A DNA stretch of 38,811 bases. It comes from a bacterium. GTDB lineage: Bacteria; Patescibacteriota; Saccharimonadia; Saccharimonadales; UBA4665. Positions 25,230-35,554 of this stretch are shown piece after piece (the first letter of the stretch is position 1; the number at the start of each line of letters is the position of its first letter). The stretch spans positions 1 through 38,811 of the forward strand of contig JAJZKM010000008.1 of assembly GCA_021804085.1 (NCBI GenBank), in the 5' to 3' direction. The notes beneath the pieces are model-generated. The model saw only the letters and a list, made by a program, of their open reading frames with translations. It was not told the DNA's origin and did no database searches. The translations under genes and the position numbers were made by a program.

Positions 25230-27287
25230 ATGAGAAAAGTAAAAATTTTAGTAAGAACCTCTGCTAAGGTTGCCCGAAAAATAGTTCGAGGTGATTTAAG
25301 CTACAAAGATAAAAATATTATCGAATTAACCAACGCCCTCGTTAAACTATTAGTTGAGTCCGGACCGAAAAACACACTGGTTCGTATTAAAAAAGAAATT
25401 CTTTCAATAGATAAAACACTCGGTAACAACTTAGTATTTCCAAACGGTTTAATTACAGGTGTGAGTAAAGATGCTATAAAAAAATGGTATAAGACTAGCC
25501 ATCACCTAACCACAATCGTAATACCAAGCTACAATGATTTTGAATTACTGAAGCCATGCATAGAAAGTATTAAAAAAACCGTAGACAAGGATAAAGTTAA
25601 TGTCGTAGTTGTTGATGATTACTGCAAGCCAAGCTTTAGGAAACAACTAAAAACAATTGAAGACGAACAGATTAAGGTTATATATAGAAAAACCAACGGA
25701 GGGTTTGCAAAAGCCGTCAATACAGGGCTTAAGGCAGTAAACAAAAATAGAGACGTGGTGCTTCTAAATAGCGATACAATAGCACATGATGGATGGCTGG
25801 AGGCTTTACAGTACGGTGCTTACGAATTTGGTGTTGATACAGGGATTGTAGGGCCAAAGCTTCTCTATCCTGATGGAAGAATTCAAAGCGCTGGTTCCTA
25901 TAGGAACACGGAATCGCCCAAATGGTTCGATCATTATTATCGTTTCCAAGATAAAAATTACGGTCCTGCTAATATTCCGCAATACTGCTTGGCGGTAACA
26001 GGAGCTTGTATGTATATAAAAAGAGGGTTCATGGAGCATGTCGGAATTCTTGATGAGAAATTCTCTTTTGCTTTTGAAGACGTAGATTTATGTTTAAGGG
26101 GGTGGGAAGAAGGCTATAGGTCTTTGTATTTTCCTGCAGCAACGTTGACCCATGTTGAATCGGCAACTAGACCCAAAAACAAAAACATATCGGAAAAAGA
26201 AAAACGTTCAATTGAATATTTCTGGGAAAAATGGAGTAAATGGTTTGACAACAGAAATGTATACGATTCACAAGGAAAATTGAGGATTATATTTGTTCTG
26301 CAATCAATGGGTATGAGCGGAGGAATAAGATCAATATTTGAGATATCCAACATGCTTTCTAAAAGAGACTTTAGTGTCGAAATATGGGGATTAGATTCCA
26401 AAAATAGACCTTGGGATATATCTGATAAGGTAAAAATAAGGACATTTAAGGACTACGAACGTCTAACCGCAGCCCTGTCAAAAGAAGAAGCCATTAAAGT
26501 CGCTACTTGGTGGGAAACTTCTCATCCTGTTTGGTTAGCCTCGGTCACAAAAGGGATACCAGTATATTTTATTCAGGAAATCGAAACCTGGTTTTATCCA
26601 AAAGACATAGTGTCTCAGTCGACAGTATTATCTTGCTATAGAAAAGAATTTAATAATTTAACAGAATCTAGTTATAACCAAAAAGAACTGAAAGAGATGG
26701 GTTTATTGTCAACACTAATACCATTGGGATTTGACCAAGACACATATAAGCCTCTAAATATTAAACGAGACACAAAAACTTTACTGGCAGTAGGAAGGAG
26801 CTTCTTTCAGAAGAATTTTAAACTTACGTTTGATGCCTGGAAAACACTTGGTGATAAAAGACCAAACATGGTTCTTTTTGGAATAGAACCGGAAATAGCC
26901 AAACAAGATGCAAGAATTAAATATATAACAAGACCAACAAATAAAGAGGTTAACGAGCTGTATAACAAAGCTACGGTTTTCGTGCAGACATCAAAGCACG
27001 AAGGCTATTGTCTTCCGATATTAGAAGCGATGGCAACAGGATGCCCTGTCATATGTACTGACGCACATGGCAACAGAGACTTTTGTGTTAAAGATAAAAA
27101 CTGTTTGATGGTAGAGCAAGGCGACATTGAAGGCCTAGCTAGAACCATAAACGACTTGATTGCCAATAAAGACTTGCAAGCTAAGTTATCTAAAGAGGCA
27201 CTTAATACTGCCGAAAACTTCAAATGGGAAGTTGTAATCAACAGATTTGAAAAGTACTACAAAGAACTGGCGGCTAGCAAAAAATGA
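25230..27287 (+). CDS. Two-domain glycosyltransferase (GT2 + GT4-type)
   Basis: GT2: TTIVIPSYNDFELLKPCIESI...VVVDDY...VVLLNSDTIAHDGWL; C-terminal GT4-like VFVQTSKHEGYCLPILEAMATGCPVICTDAHGNRDF. Confidence 0.9.
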   Translation: MRKVKILVRTSAKVARKIVRGDLSYKDKNIIELTNALVKLLVESGPKNTLVRIKKEILSIDKTLGNNLVFPNGLITGVSKDAIKKWYKTSHHLTTIVIPSYNDFELLKPCIESIKKTVDKDKVNVVVVDDYCKPSFRKQLKTIEDEQIKVIYRKTNGGFAKAVNTGLKAVNKNRDVVLLNSDTIAHDGWLEALQYGAYEFGVDTGIVGPKLLYPDGRIQSAGSYRNTESPKWFDHYYRFQDKNYGPANIPQYCLAVTGACMYIKRGFMEHVGILDEKFSFAFEDVDLCLRGWEEGYRSLYFPAATLTHVESATRPKNKNISEKEKRSIEYFWEKWSKWFDNRNVYDSQGKLRIIFVLQSMGMSGGIRSIFEISNMLSKRDFSVEIWGLDSKNRPWDISDKVKIRTFKDYERLTAALSKEEAIKVATWWETSHPVWLASVTKGIPVYFIQEIETWFYPKDIVSQSTVLSCYRKEFNNLTESSYNQKELKEMGLLSTLIPLGFDQDTYKPLNIKRDTKTLLAVGRSFFQKNFKLTFDAWKTLGDKRPNMVLFGIEPEIAKQDARIKYITRPTNKEVNELYNKATVFVQTSKHEGYCLPILEAMATGCPVICTDAHGNRDFCVKDKNCLMVEQGDIEGLARTINDLIANKDLQAKLSKEALNTAENFKWEVVINRFEKYYKELAASKK

Positions 27288-28093
27288 CAGAGTTAATTAA
27301 AAACTACTTTAAACCTAGCAACATTTCATTAATAAGGGAGTTGGTGGCAAGTGATTTTAAACTACGCTACCAAGGCTCTGTGCTTGGATATCTTTGGTCT
27401 CTACTTAGGCCATTATTTATGTTCGGCGTGCTGTATATTGTATTTACTCATGTTATTAGAGTTGGAGATAAAGTACCGTACTATCCCTCATACCTCCTAT
27501 TAGGTTTAGTATTATGGACGTTTTTTATTGAATCGACGGTTGGAGGTATGAATGCTATTACAGGTCACGGTGACATGATTAGAAAGGTCAGCATCCCAAA
27601 ATATCTAATAGTAATAAGCACCATGCTATCAGCCTTTGTTAACTTTAGCCTTAATATGGTTGTGGTGTTGATTTTTATGATTTTTGGGCACGTACCTTTT
27701 ACGCTTACCATATTACTTGCACCGCTAGTAATCATAGAGCTTATGATTTTCAATTTAGTTATATCTTTCTTGCTTTCAGCCCTATATGTTAAATTCAGGG
27801 ATCTCAGTCATATATGGGATGTAGTTTTGCAGGCGCTTTTCTACGCCGCTCCTATAATCTATTCTTTGGCAATTGTTCCAAAGAGTATTATAAAAATAGA
27901 TGCTATCGATCCTATGACTCAGATATTTCAGGATATGCGTTACTTAATGATTACTAAAAAAACACTTACATCGGAAGGAGTTTTTCACTCTTTAGTTGGA
28001 CTAATAATACCTTTGGTCATAATTGCTGCGATTGGATTATTTTCAGTCTGGTACTTTAAGAAAAGTTCTCCTAAATTTGCCGAGGATCTTTAA
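27284..28093 (+). CDS. Polysaccharide ABC exporter permease (Wzm/TagG-like)
   Basis: LVASDFKLRYQGSVLGYLWSLLRPLFMFGVLYIVF typical of ABC-2 polysaccharide export permeases; ATGA overlap with the GT gene. Confidence 0.9.
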   Translation: MTELIKNYFKPSNISLIRELVASDFKLRYQGSVLGYLWSLLRPLFMFGVLYIVFTHVIRVGDKVPYYPSYLLLGLVLWTFFIESTVGGMNAITGHGDMIRKVSIPKYLIVISTMLSAFVNFSLNMVVVLIFMIFGHVPFTLTILLAPLVIIELMIFNLVISFLLSALYVKFRDLSHIWDVVLQALFYAAPIIYSLAIVPKSIIKIDAIDPMTQIFQDMRYLMITKKTLTSEGVFHSLVGLIIPLVIIAAIGLFSVWYFKKSSPKFAEDL

Positions 28094-28096
28094 AGA

Positions 28097-29317
28097 ATGA
28101 AGAAAAATAATAAAGACATAGCTTTATCTATAAAAGGTATATATAAAGACTTTTTATTGCCCCATGAAAGAAAAAACTCTTTAAAAGAATATGCTTTGCA
28201 TTTTTCTAAACCATCTTACGAAAAACAGCATGCACTGGAGGATATATCTTTCGAGGTTCAAAGAGGGGAGTTTTTTGGCATTGTAGGCCGAAACGGTAGC
28301 GGTAAAAGTACTCTACTTAAGATCATAGGTGGTATTTATCAACCAACCAAAGGATCTATAAATGTTAATGGTACATTGACTCCATTTATTGAGCTAGGTA
28401 TAGGATTTAATCCTGAGCTATCCGGACGAGACAACGTATATCTAAATGGCGCAATACTTGGGCTGACAAGAAAAGAAACACAAAATAAATACCAAGAAAT
28501 AGTAGGCTTCGCTGAACTAGAGAATTTTATGGACCAAAAGCTCAAGAACTATTCGTCAGGTATGAGCGTTAGGCTTGCTTTTTCTATTGCAATGCAAGCA
28601 CATAATGACATTCTCTTAATTGATGAAGTTTTGGCTGTCGGCGATGAAAGATTTCAGCGCAAAAGCCTTGAGGTTTTTGAACAAATAAAAAAAGAAAAAA
28701 AGAAAACAGTTATTTTTGTTAGCCACGATATGCAGACTATTCAGCAATTCTGTGACAGGGCAATGGTTATTCATGATAGCAAACTTCATTTCATAGGAGA
28801 TTCGGCAAGAGCAGCTATGGAGTATAAAAAACTTAACTTTCCTGATACCGTTCAAGAAATAACCTCAGATGAATATGATTCATCAAGAAAAGATCAAAGA
28901 CAAGGAACTGGACGGGCAAGAATTACTAAGTACGAGGTACTAGACGAAAAGGGTAAACAGGATAATATTATTAGTTTTGGCAAAAGTTTTTCCATAAAGT
29001 TTCATTATGAAACATATGAAGATCTAGATAATTTAGTTTTTGGTGTGTCCATAAAAGATAAAGACGGTAAAGCCATCTATGGTCCAAACACTAAAGAAAC
29101 TAATGAAAAAATCAACTTTAAAAAAGGTGAACATGTGGTCACTATGACAGTAAATGAAAACGTTATATCTCCGGGAGTTTATGTAATAGAGGCGGGTTTA
29201 TTTGATGAAACACAGACAATCTGTCATGACTATGTTAAAATTAAAAATGCAATAACTTTTGTTGGATTGGAAAGGCATGGCTATGTTTACGTTCAACCCA
29301 AGTGGACAATTGAGTGA
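28097..29317 (+). CDS. Polysaccharide ABC exporter ATPase with C-terminal Wzt-like carbohydrate-binding domain
   Basis: GIVGRNGSGKSTLLKIIGGIYQPTKG, YSSGMSVRLAFSIAM, ILLIDEVLAVGD; about 150 aa C-terminal beta domain (ARITKYEVLDEKGKQDNIISFGKSFSIKFHYE...). Confidence 0.92.
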   Translation: MKKNNKDIALSIKGIYKDFLLPHERKNSLKEYALHFSKPSYEKQHALEDISFEVQRGEFFGIVGRNGSGKSTLLKIIGGIYQPTKGSINVNGTLTPFIELGIGFNPELSGRDNVYLNGAILGLTRKETQNKYQEIVGFAELENFMDQKLKNYSSGMSVRLAFSIAMQAHNDILLIDEVLAVGDERFQRKSLEVFEQIKKEKKKTVIFVSHDMQTIQQFCDRAMVIHDSKLHFIGDSARAAMEYKKLNFPDTVQEITSDEYDSSRKDQRQGTGRARITKYEVLDEKGKQDNIISFGKSFSIKFHYETYEDLDNLVFGVSIKDKDGKAIYGPNTKETNEKINFKKGEHVVTMTVNENVISPGVYVIEAGLFDETQTICHDYVKIKNAITFVGLERHGYVYVQPKWTIE

Positions 29318-30149
29318 TCTAACGGAAACAATTTTTGACCTTGATAAATACAGCGATTTAGATCCGACTTTCGTAAGCCGCTATTTAGTCCAAGCTTCGA
29401 TACTTAAAGCCTATAAAGCCAGTAATAAAATAGAAAAATTACGCATTTTAGATGTTGGTGGCGCAGGATCACTCATCAAGGAATTCATAGATGTAAATTT
29501 GTATATTATAGACCCTAAGCCTAACGATAATAATGATAAAAATTATACCGTCGGAAACGCGCTAAACATGCCTTTTAGTGACAATGAGTTTGATGCTGTA
29601 ATAACGTGCGATGTGTTAGAACATATAAAAAAAGAAGACAGGGGCCAATTTATAAAAGAATGTTGTAGAGTTAGTAAAGAGCTTGTTGTTATTGCGGCAC
29701 CATTTAATCTTACGGGCGTAAGGCTAGCCGAAATATCTGCCAATAATTTCTATAAAAAACTGACAGGTGAAAATCATGTTTGGCTTCAAGAACATCTTCA
29801 AGATGAACTACCAGAACTTTATCAAACTAAAAAACAACTAGCCGAACTAGATATGAGTAATGGTCATTTTTCTCATACATCGCTAGACTACTGGCAATTG
29901 TTAACCAGGATTAGTTTTTTTATGGGGCTAAAAACCAAAGAGCCCATTCTAGCCAATGACATAAAAAGCATAAACAGTTTTTATTTAGATAAAATAATGA
30001 CCAAAGACTTTTCTGTAACTGGGTACAGGAGCTTTATTGTTGCAAATAAAAAAGACAGAGTAAGTATTAAAAAAGAAAACGACAGGTATGAGCCAGAACT
30101 GGAAAATGTTTTTGCTTTATTATCGGAAACAATACTGGATTTGATATGA
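29277..30149 (+). CDS. SAM-dependent methyltransferase (class I)
   Basis: LRILDVGGAGSLIKEF...MPFSDNEFDAVITCDVLEHI. Track start 29259 is TTG; first ATG 29277 (MAMFTFNPSGQ) preferred, overlapping the ATPase gene by 41 nt. Confidence 0.85.
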   Translation: MAMFTFNPSGQLSDLTETIFDLDKYSDLDPTFVSRYLVQASILKAYKASNKIEKLRILDVGGAGSLIKEFIDVNLYIIDPKPNDNNDKNYTVGNALNMPFSDNEFDAVITCDVLEHIKKEDRGQFIKECCRVSKELVVIAAPFNLTGVRLAEISANNFYKKLTGENHVWLQEHLQDELPELYQTKKQLAELDMSNGHFSHTSLDYWQLLTRISFFMGLKTKEPILANDIKSINSFYLDKIMTKDFSVTGYRSFIVANKKDRVSIKKENDRYEPELENVFALLSETILDLI

Positions 30150-32059
30150 AGAAGACAATCCAGCATATAAAATCTTATTCTCCGGTAGTAAAAAAAGAGA
30201 GTCACGATAGGTTAAGAGATCAACTAGCTTTTTTCACTGATAGAACAATAAATCTTGAAGCACAAAATAAAGAATGGGCAAAAGAGGTTAGGGAGCTAAG
30301 GCTTGAGATACAGAGAATAAAAGAGTATGAGAAATGGATAATTTTTAATTACCCAAAGAAAGAAGAAATAAGGACTCAACAAGATAACTCGCAAAACTTT
30401 AAATACAGACCTTTAATATCCATAATTCTGCCTGTTTACAACACAAATCCTGAATACCTAAGAGTTTGCATAGAGTCGGTGATTAACCAAAGTTATTTTA
30501 ACTGGGAGTTATGTATAAATGACGATGCTTCTACAAAAAAGGAAACAATAGAGGTTCTAAAAGAATATTCAATAAACCCTAAAATAAAACTAAGTGTATC
30601 TGAAAAAAATGGACACATTAGCGTTGCCAGCAATGAAGCTATAAGTATGGCAGAGGGGGAATTTATTGCTCTCTTGGACCATGACGATTTTCTCTGGCCA
30701 AACGCTCTATACGAAGCGGTTAAGTTATTACAGGTACACCCGGACGCAGATTTAATCTATAGCGATGAAGATAAAATTGATGATGATGCTAATAATTTTC
30801 TACACTTTTCCCCATATTTTAAGCCGGATTGGAGCCCACATCTGCTAGAGTGCATTAATTATATTGCTCATTTTTCGGTTTTAAGGACTAAGCTTGTTCG
30901 TAAGGTAGGGGGTTTCGATCGCACATTGGTTGGAGCCCAGGATTGGGACTTATTCCTGAGACTGACAGAGCAAACCAACAAAATATACCACGTACCTACC
31001 ATTCTTTATAGCTGGCGGGCTCATGATCTGTCTACGTCAAAAGACATGGCAGTGAAATCTTATGCAAAGAAGAACCAAACTAGGGCTATAAGGTTACACC
31101 TAAATAGGATAGGAACTAACAACTATCAATTTATTGACGATATTGACCATGGCGGTATTTATGTAATCTATAAGCCGAAGAAGGAATTCAAGGTATCTAT
31201 AGTAATTCCAACAAAAAATAAAAAAGCTTATCTAGAAAGATGCCTCAGCAGCATAATCAATAAATCTACTTACTCTAACTATGAAATACTAATAGTAGAT
31301 ACGGGATCAAAAGAGCAAGAAACCAAAGATTATTATGAACATCTAAAGGTAGCTCATTCTAAAAGAATTCGTATAGTTTACTGGAAACACTCCCCCTTTA
31401 ATTATTCAGAGGCCTGTAATTTTGGTGCAAAGAGAGCAAAAGGGGAATATTTGATTATGCTTAATAACGATACAGAAGTTATTACACCGAACTGGATACA
31501 GTACATGTTAGGCTATGCACAACAAGACAAAATTGGTGCAGTTGGAGTAAGACTACTATACCCAGAAGCAGATCAAATACAGCATAGCGGGGTAACTATA
31601 GGTATTGGTGCAGAAAAACCCGTAGCTGGCCATCCTGGTTTGGGAATAGACGATCATTCTTGGGATCACGTATCTTCTACATATATAAATACCGTAAGGG
31701 ACGTAACTGCTGTAACGGCAGCGTGTCTTATGGTTTCTAGAGATAAGTTTTTTCAAATTAATGGTTTTGCCCCAGAACTTAGGGTAACATTTAATGATGT
31801 AGACTTAAATTTACGTTTAATGGATTTTGGCTACACCAATATATACCTTCCTTTTGTAAAACTTTATCATCACGAATCTATATCTGTAGGGCGCGCATTC
31901 CAAGACAGAGATATGAAAGAACTACAAGAAGCCTCTATGTTAATGAGAAAAAAGTGGAGTGGAGTAATCGATAAAGACCCATTTTACAACAAAAACTTCT
32001 ATAAACTAAGCTCTAATTTTGGCTTAGACATCTATACGAAAAAAAATAAAAGTATATAA
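30146..32059 (+). CDS. Tandem GT2-domain glycosyltransferase
   Basis: Two GT2 cores: PLISIILPVYNTNPEYLRVCIESV...LLDHDDFLWPNALY and KVSIVIPTKNKKAYLERCLSSI...IMLNNDTEVITPNWI. Confidence 0.92.
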   Translation: MKKTIQHIKSYSPVVKKESHDRLRDQLAFFTDRTINLEAQNKEWAKEVRELRLEIQRIKEYEKWIIFNYPKKEEIRTQQDNSQNFKYRPLISIILPVYNTNPEYLRVCIESVINQSYFNWELCINDDASTKKETIEVLKEYSINPKIKLSVSEKNGHISVASNEAISMAEGEFIALLDHDDFLWPNALYEAVKLLQVHPDADLIYSDEDKIDDDANNFLHFSPYFKPDWSPHLLECINYIAHFSVLRTKLVRKVGGFDRTLVGAQDWDLFLRLTEQTNKIYHVPTILYSWRAHDLSTSKDMAVKSYAKKNQTRAIRLHLNRIGTNNYQFIDDIDHGGIYVIYKPKKEFKVSIVIPTKNKKAYLERCLSSIINKSTYSNYEILIVDTGSKEQETKDYYEHLKVAHSKRIRIVYWKHSPFNYSEACNFGAKRAKGEYLIMLNNDTEVITPNWIQYMLGYAQQDKIGAVGVRLLYPEADQIQHSGVTIGIGAEKPVAGHPGLGIDDHSWDHVSSTYINTVRDVTAVTAACLMVSRDKFFQINGFAPELRVTFNDVDLNLRLMDFGYTNIYLPFVKLYHHESISVGRAFQDRDMKELQEASMLMRKKWSGVIDKDPFYNKNFYKLSSNFGLDIYTKKNKSI

Positions 32060-32094
32060 TTATACAATCAGGATAAGCATTATTTATATAGGTA

Positions 32095-32634
32095 ATGAAA
32101 AATAAAAAACTAATAATATTCATAAGTATAATTATTACTGCTATTGCATTAGCGGGTTTCATGTATTTATCGACAACCTCAAAGAAAACTAGCTACAATT
32201 CTGGATCTTCTAGTACTACAGCTCAGATACCTTCGAAGATTTCACCACAAAAAAATCAGTCAAACAGTAGTCAAACAGCAAATCAGACAAATAACACATC
32301 GATTAATAATTCATCGCAAACAAGTGCAACCCTAACTACTCCAACAGGTAATTTTGTAAGCAACCACAACCCCAATAGTAGTGATCCGCGCCAACTTAAT
32401 GAAATATCCGTATGTTATACGACACCCGGAGCTTATTGTAATATTCAATTTAATAGCGGTAATTCAACAATTTCTTTAGGCGAACAACTGGTTGGCTCTA
32501 GTGGCAGCGTAACTTGGAATTGGAATATTAATAATATTGGGCTCTATCAGGGAAAATGGACTATAACGGCCGTAGCAACTCTAAATGGTCAAAGTAAAAA
32601 AGCGGTAGATCAAATTCCGCTGACAATTCAATAG
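32095..32634 (+). CDS. Secreted/membrane-anchored Ser/Thr/Asn-rich protein with C-terminal beta domain
   Basis: N-terminal TM; low-complexity S/T/N/Q linker; C-terminal Ig-like segment SVTWNWNINNIGLYQGKWTITAVATLNGQSKKAV. Confidence 0.65.
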   Translation: MKNKKLIIFISIIITAIALAGFMYLSTTSKKTSYNSGSSSTTAQIPSKISPQKNQSNSSQTANQTNNTSINNSSQTSATLTTPTGNFVSNHNPNSSDPRQLNEISVCYTTPGAYCNIQFNSGNSTISLGEQLVGSSGSVTWNWNINNIGLYQGKWTITAVATLNGQSKKAVDQIPLTIQ

Positions 32635-32635
32635 G

Positions 32636-35509
32636 ATGAAGAAACTAGAAAAAATATTATTACTACCTATACTCGTTTTTTCTATAACTGCATTGCTTAG
32701 TGTTTATTTTATAAATCCAGCAAGTGCCCAATTCGATCCTAATAATCTTATTGATGACAGTGTATTTAGCAACTATAATTCTATGTCTGCTGCAAGCATA
32801 GACTCATTTTTAAATAATAATTTCCCAAGCAGTTGCATAAGTACTAATAACGGTTTTTCAGCACCAACCCCTACTGGTTATTCGCCCTCTACTGGATTTA
32901 CTTTTGGAACTGATACATCGGCCGGTAATATAATTTACGATGCCGCCCAGGCTTATCAGATAAATCCACAAGTGATTCTAGCTACCTTAGAAAAAGAACA
33001 GACTCTAGTTTCAGGATCAACTGGTTGTTCTACATTGCAATATACCGGAGCTATGGGAAATGATTGTCCAGATGGTGGAACAACATACAACTATAGTGGT
33101 TTTGAACTTTATAGCATTAATGGCACTCCAGTGGATAGCGTATCAGGAACTTGCGTAGACAATCAGGCATCGGCTGGTTTTTCTGAGCAGGTAATATCTG
33201 CTGCTTGGAAACTAAAATTTATGCAGGAAAGGTCAGATGGAAATGTTAACTGGGCCATTGTTAATTCCCAATGGGATAACTTGGATGACCCATCTACATG
33301 TTTTTATCCATACATGACATCTGGCTATCGCCAAGGTGCAGAAACAGGAACTACGGCTTGCACAACTCCAACTTACTATGATGGTTATGCAACTATAGAC
33401 GGAACATCAGTATTTATTAGTAATGGAGCGACCGGTGCTCTTTATACCTATACGCCGCATTTGCCAGGAAATGAAAACTTTGTAAATATCTTTACGCAAT
33501 GGTTCGGTCCAACTACAGGTGAAGGGTATACATTGGCTACCTCTTATGATTCCAATGGTGACTCAAGACAATGGGTTATATACCACGGAATGAGACAATT
33601 AGTTCCAGATACTCAGACTCTAGTAGCTTGGGGGCTTCAAAACGTGCAGTTAATGCAGTGGTCTGGCACGTATCTAGGCTCTTTTCCAATTAACCCATTA
33701 CCATTAACTAGACTAATGAGGCCCGATGGTTCACTAAATGTTTATTTTGTCGATAGCGGTAAGGCCTATTTGATTCCAAACCCACAAATGCTTAATGCTT
33801 GGAATTTTAATCCAGCAGCAATTAATGATGTTAGTACGTATCTTGCTCAACTTCCTGTATATTCGGGTGATCTTACGTATTCAGTCCAAAGCTCTGTAGC
33901 TGGTAGTAATGTCTATATGGTAGATGGAGGTTCCATTAGGCCATATGCTTCATCTAATATCCAGGCTGCCTGGGAGGGAGATAATGCCGGTGTTACTACG
34001 CTATCATCAGATTATATAAGCGCGATGGGCCAGGGTTCGGAGATTACCAGCAATAAAATTAGCGACGGGACCCAAACATATCTTGTAGACAATGGACAAA
34101 AGCTGCCCGCCACAAGTCAGGTTGCACAACTCTATCCTGGTTCTATAACCTCTGTATCCTCGGCTACTATTAACAGATTGAATACGGGTCAACAGGCAAG
34201 CCAATTTATCGTACAATACGGGTCAACAGGCGTATATTTAGTTGATAATTCAACTAAATACGGTATTCCGACTCCCAGTATTCTGTCCGCCTGGGCAGGC
34301 AATACTAACCCAAATGTTACCTATGTTGACCAAGGTTTCCTGAATTTACTAAATACAGGCAGCATGCTTAATACAGACGAAGCCAACTCTAACGGCCAAA
34401 TATATCTAATGAATGGTACAAATGCACTTCCGATTCCTTCCTCGCTTGATGCTACATACAACACACCTAATGGGACTTTTAGTGTTAGCAGTGCTCTTAT
34501 GTCTATGTACGCAAGCAGCTCCACGGCTACTTATATATTGAAAGCTTTTAATTCACCTACGGTATACGTGTTGGACAACGGAACACTACACCCGATATTC
34601 TCTCCAAATGATCTTCAGCTTTGGGATAACGAAAATACAAACAATATTACCAGCGTTAATTCAATTGCGCTAAGTCAGTTTAATGTTGGCTATCCCATAG
34701 GTAGCTTTATAACCGATAACACAAATAATTATCTTATAGCTAATGGTGCAAAAAGGCTGGTATCTAACCAAGTTGCAACTAATTGGGGACTGGCTAACCC
34801 AGTATATATAAGCGACAATACTCTAAATAATATTCCAACAGGGAGCAATCTTAATGATCATTTTCAATTTGATGGTAACTACTATATGGTTTCAGGTGGT
34901 GTGGCCTACATGACGGTCGATCCAAATATAGCGAGCGAATGGGGTATTGGTAGCGGTTCACCTGTTCTTGATCCAGCTGCAGTAAACGAATATCTTCAAC
35001 TAAACATGCTAACTCGTTTTGTTCGTTCAAGTCTTCCAGGTGACACAAGATTGTTTATAGCCAATAATGGAGTTTTGTACTACCTATCTCCTTACCAGGC
35101 AAGTAACTTAGGTTTAGTTGCTGGAATGCCTATGGCTGCAGTGAATCCAGGGTTAATTACACCTAATATAACTGACTGGACGGCTGTTATGGTGCAAGAT
35201 GCCAGTGGCAAAGATTATGTTATTAATGCTGGGCAAAAGATGTTATTTCCAAACCAGGGAACCATAAACTATTGGACTAACGATGGCACCTATACACCAC
35301 CTGTAGTTACGAACGGCTTCCTAAATCTTTTACCGACTAGCACTAACACTATAGAGAGGGGAATCATAGGCAGTTCTCCTGCTGCATACGATGTTCTCGG
35401 TGGCGTAAAACACTGGATATTATCCCCGACAACCGAATCCTTGTACGCACCAATTCAGCCTGTAAGTGACTCTTTAATTAATAGTCTGCCTAGTGGTTAT
35501 GACCTGTAG
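32636..35509 (+). CDS. Large secreted protein: N-terminal lysozyme-like/hemagglutinin-related domain plus about 12 repeats of about 52 aa
   Basis: Signal peptide ...NPASAQ; AYQINPQVILATLEKEQTLVSG catalytic-like Glu region; then repeated (V/T)Y(L/M)VDNG-x-K-x-(L/I)P-x(n)-AW-x(n)-V-x(n)-L-x-x-(L/I)-x-x-G units to the C-terminus. Confidence 0.7.
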   Translation: MKKLEKILLLPILVFSITALLSVYFINPASAQFDPNNLIDDSVFSNYNSMSAASIDSFLNNNFPSSCISTNNGFSAPTPTGYSPSTGFTFGTDTSAGNIIYDAAQAYQINPQVILATLEKEQTLVSGSTGCSTLQYTGAMGNDCPDGGTTYNYSGFELYSINGTPVDSVSGTCVDNQASAGFSEQVISAAWKLKFMQERSDGNVNWAIVNSQWDNLDDPSTCFYPYMTSGYRQGAETGTTACTTPTYYDGYATIDGTSVFISNGATGALYTYTPHLPGNENFVNIFTQWFGPTTGEGYTLATSYDSNGDSRQWVIYHGMRQLVPDTQTLVAWGLQNVQLMQWSGTYLGSFPINPLPLTRLMRPDGSLNVYFVDSGKAYLIPNPQMLNAWNFNPAAINDVSTYLAQLPVYSGDLTYSVQSSVAGSNVYMVDGGSIRPYASSNIQAAWEGDNAGVTTLSSDYISAMGQGSEITSNKISDGTQTYLVDNGQKLPATSQVAQLYPGSITSVSSATINRLNTGQQASQFIVQYGSTGVYLVDNSTKYGIPTPSILSAWAGNTNPNVTYVDQGFLNLLNTGSMLNTDEANSNGQIYLMNGTNALPIPSSLDATYNTPNGTFSVSSALMSMYASSSTATYILKAFNSPTVYVLDNGTLHPIFSPNDLQLWDNENTNNITSVNSIALSQFNVGYPIGSFITDNTNNYLIANGAKRLVSNQVATNWGLANPVYISDNTLNNIPTGSNLNDHFQFDGNYYMVSGGVAYMTVDPNIASEWGIGSGSPVLDPAAVNEYLQLNMLTRFVRSSLPGDTRLFIANNGVLYYLSPYQASNLGLVAGMPMAAVNPGLITPNITDWTAVMVQDASGKDYVINAGQKMLFPNQGTINYWTNDGTYTPPVVTNGFLNLLPTSTNTIERGIIGSSPAAYDVLGGVKHWILSPTTESLYAPIQPVSDSLINSLPSGYDL

Positions 35510-35554
35510 ATTTTAGCAAACATTTATAATAGTTATTAACAAGTTGTCGTAAGA

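Noticed and set aside
163-30149. Possible recoding of TGA (as in some CPR lineages)
   Set aside because: TGA terminates many intact genes through ATGA overlaps (e.g. 1029, 10661, 14255, 30149), so the standard bacterial code fits.
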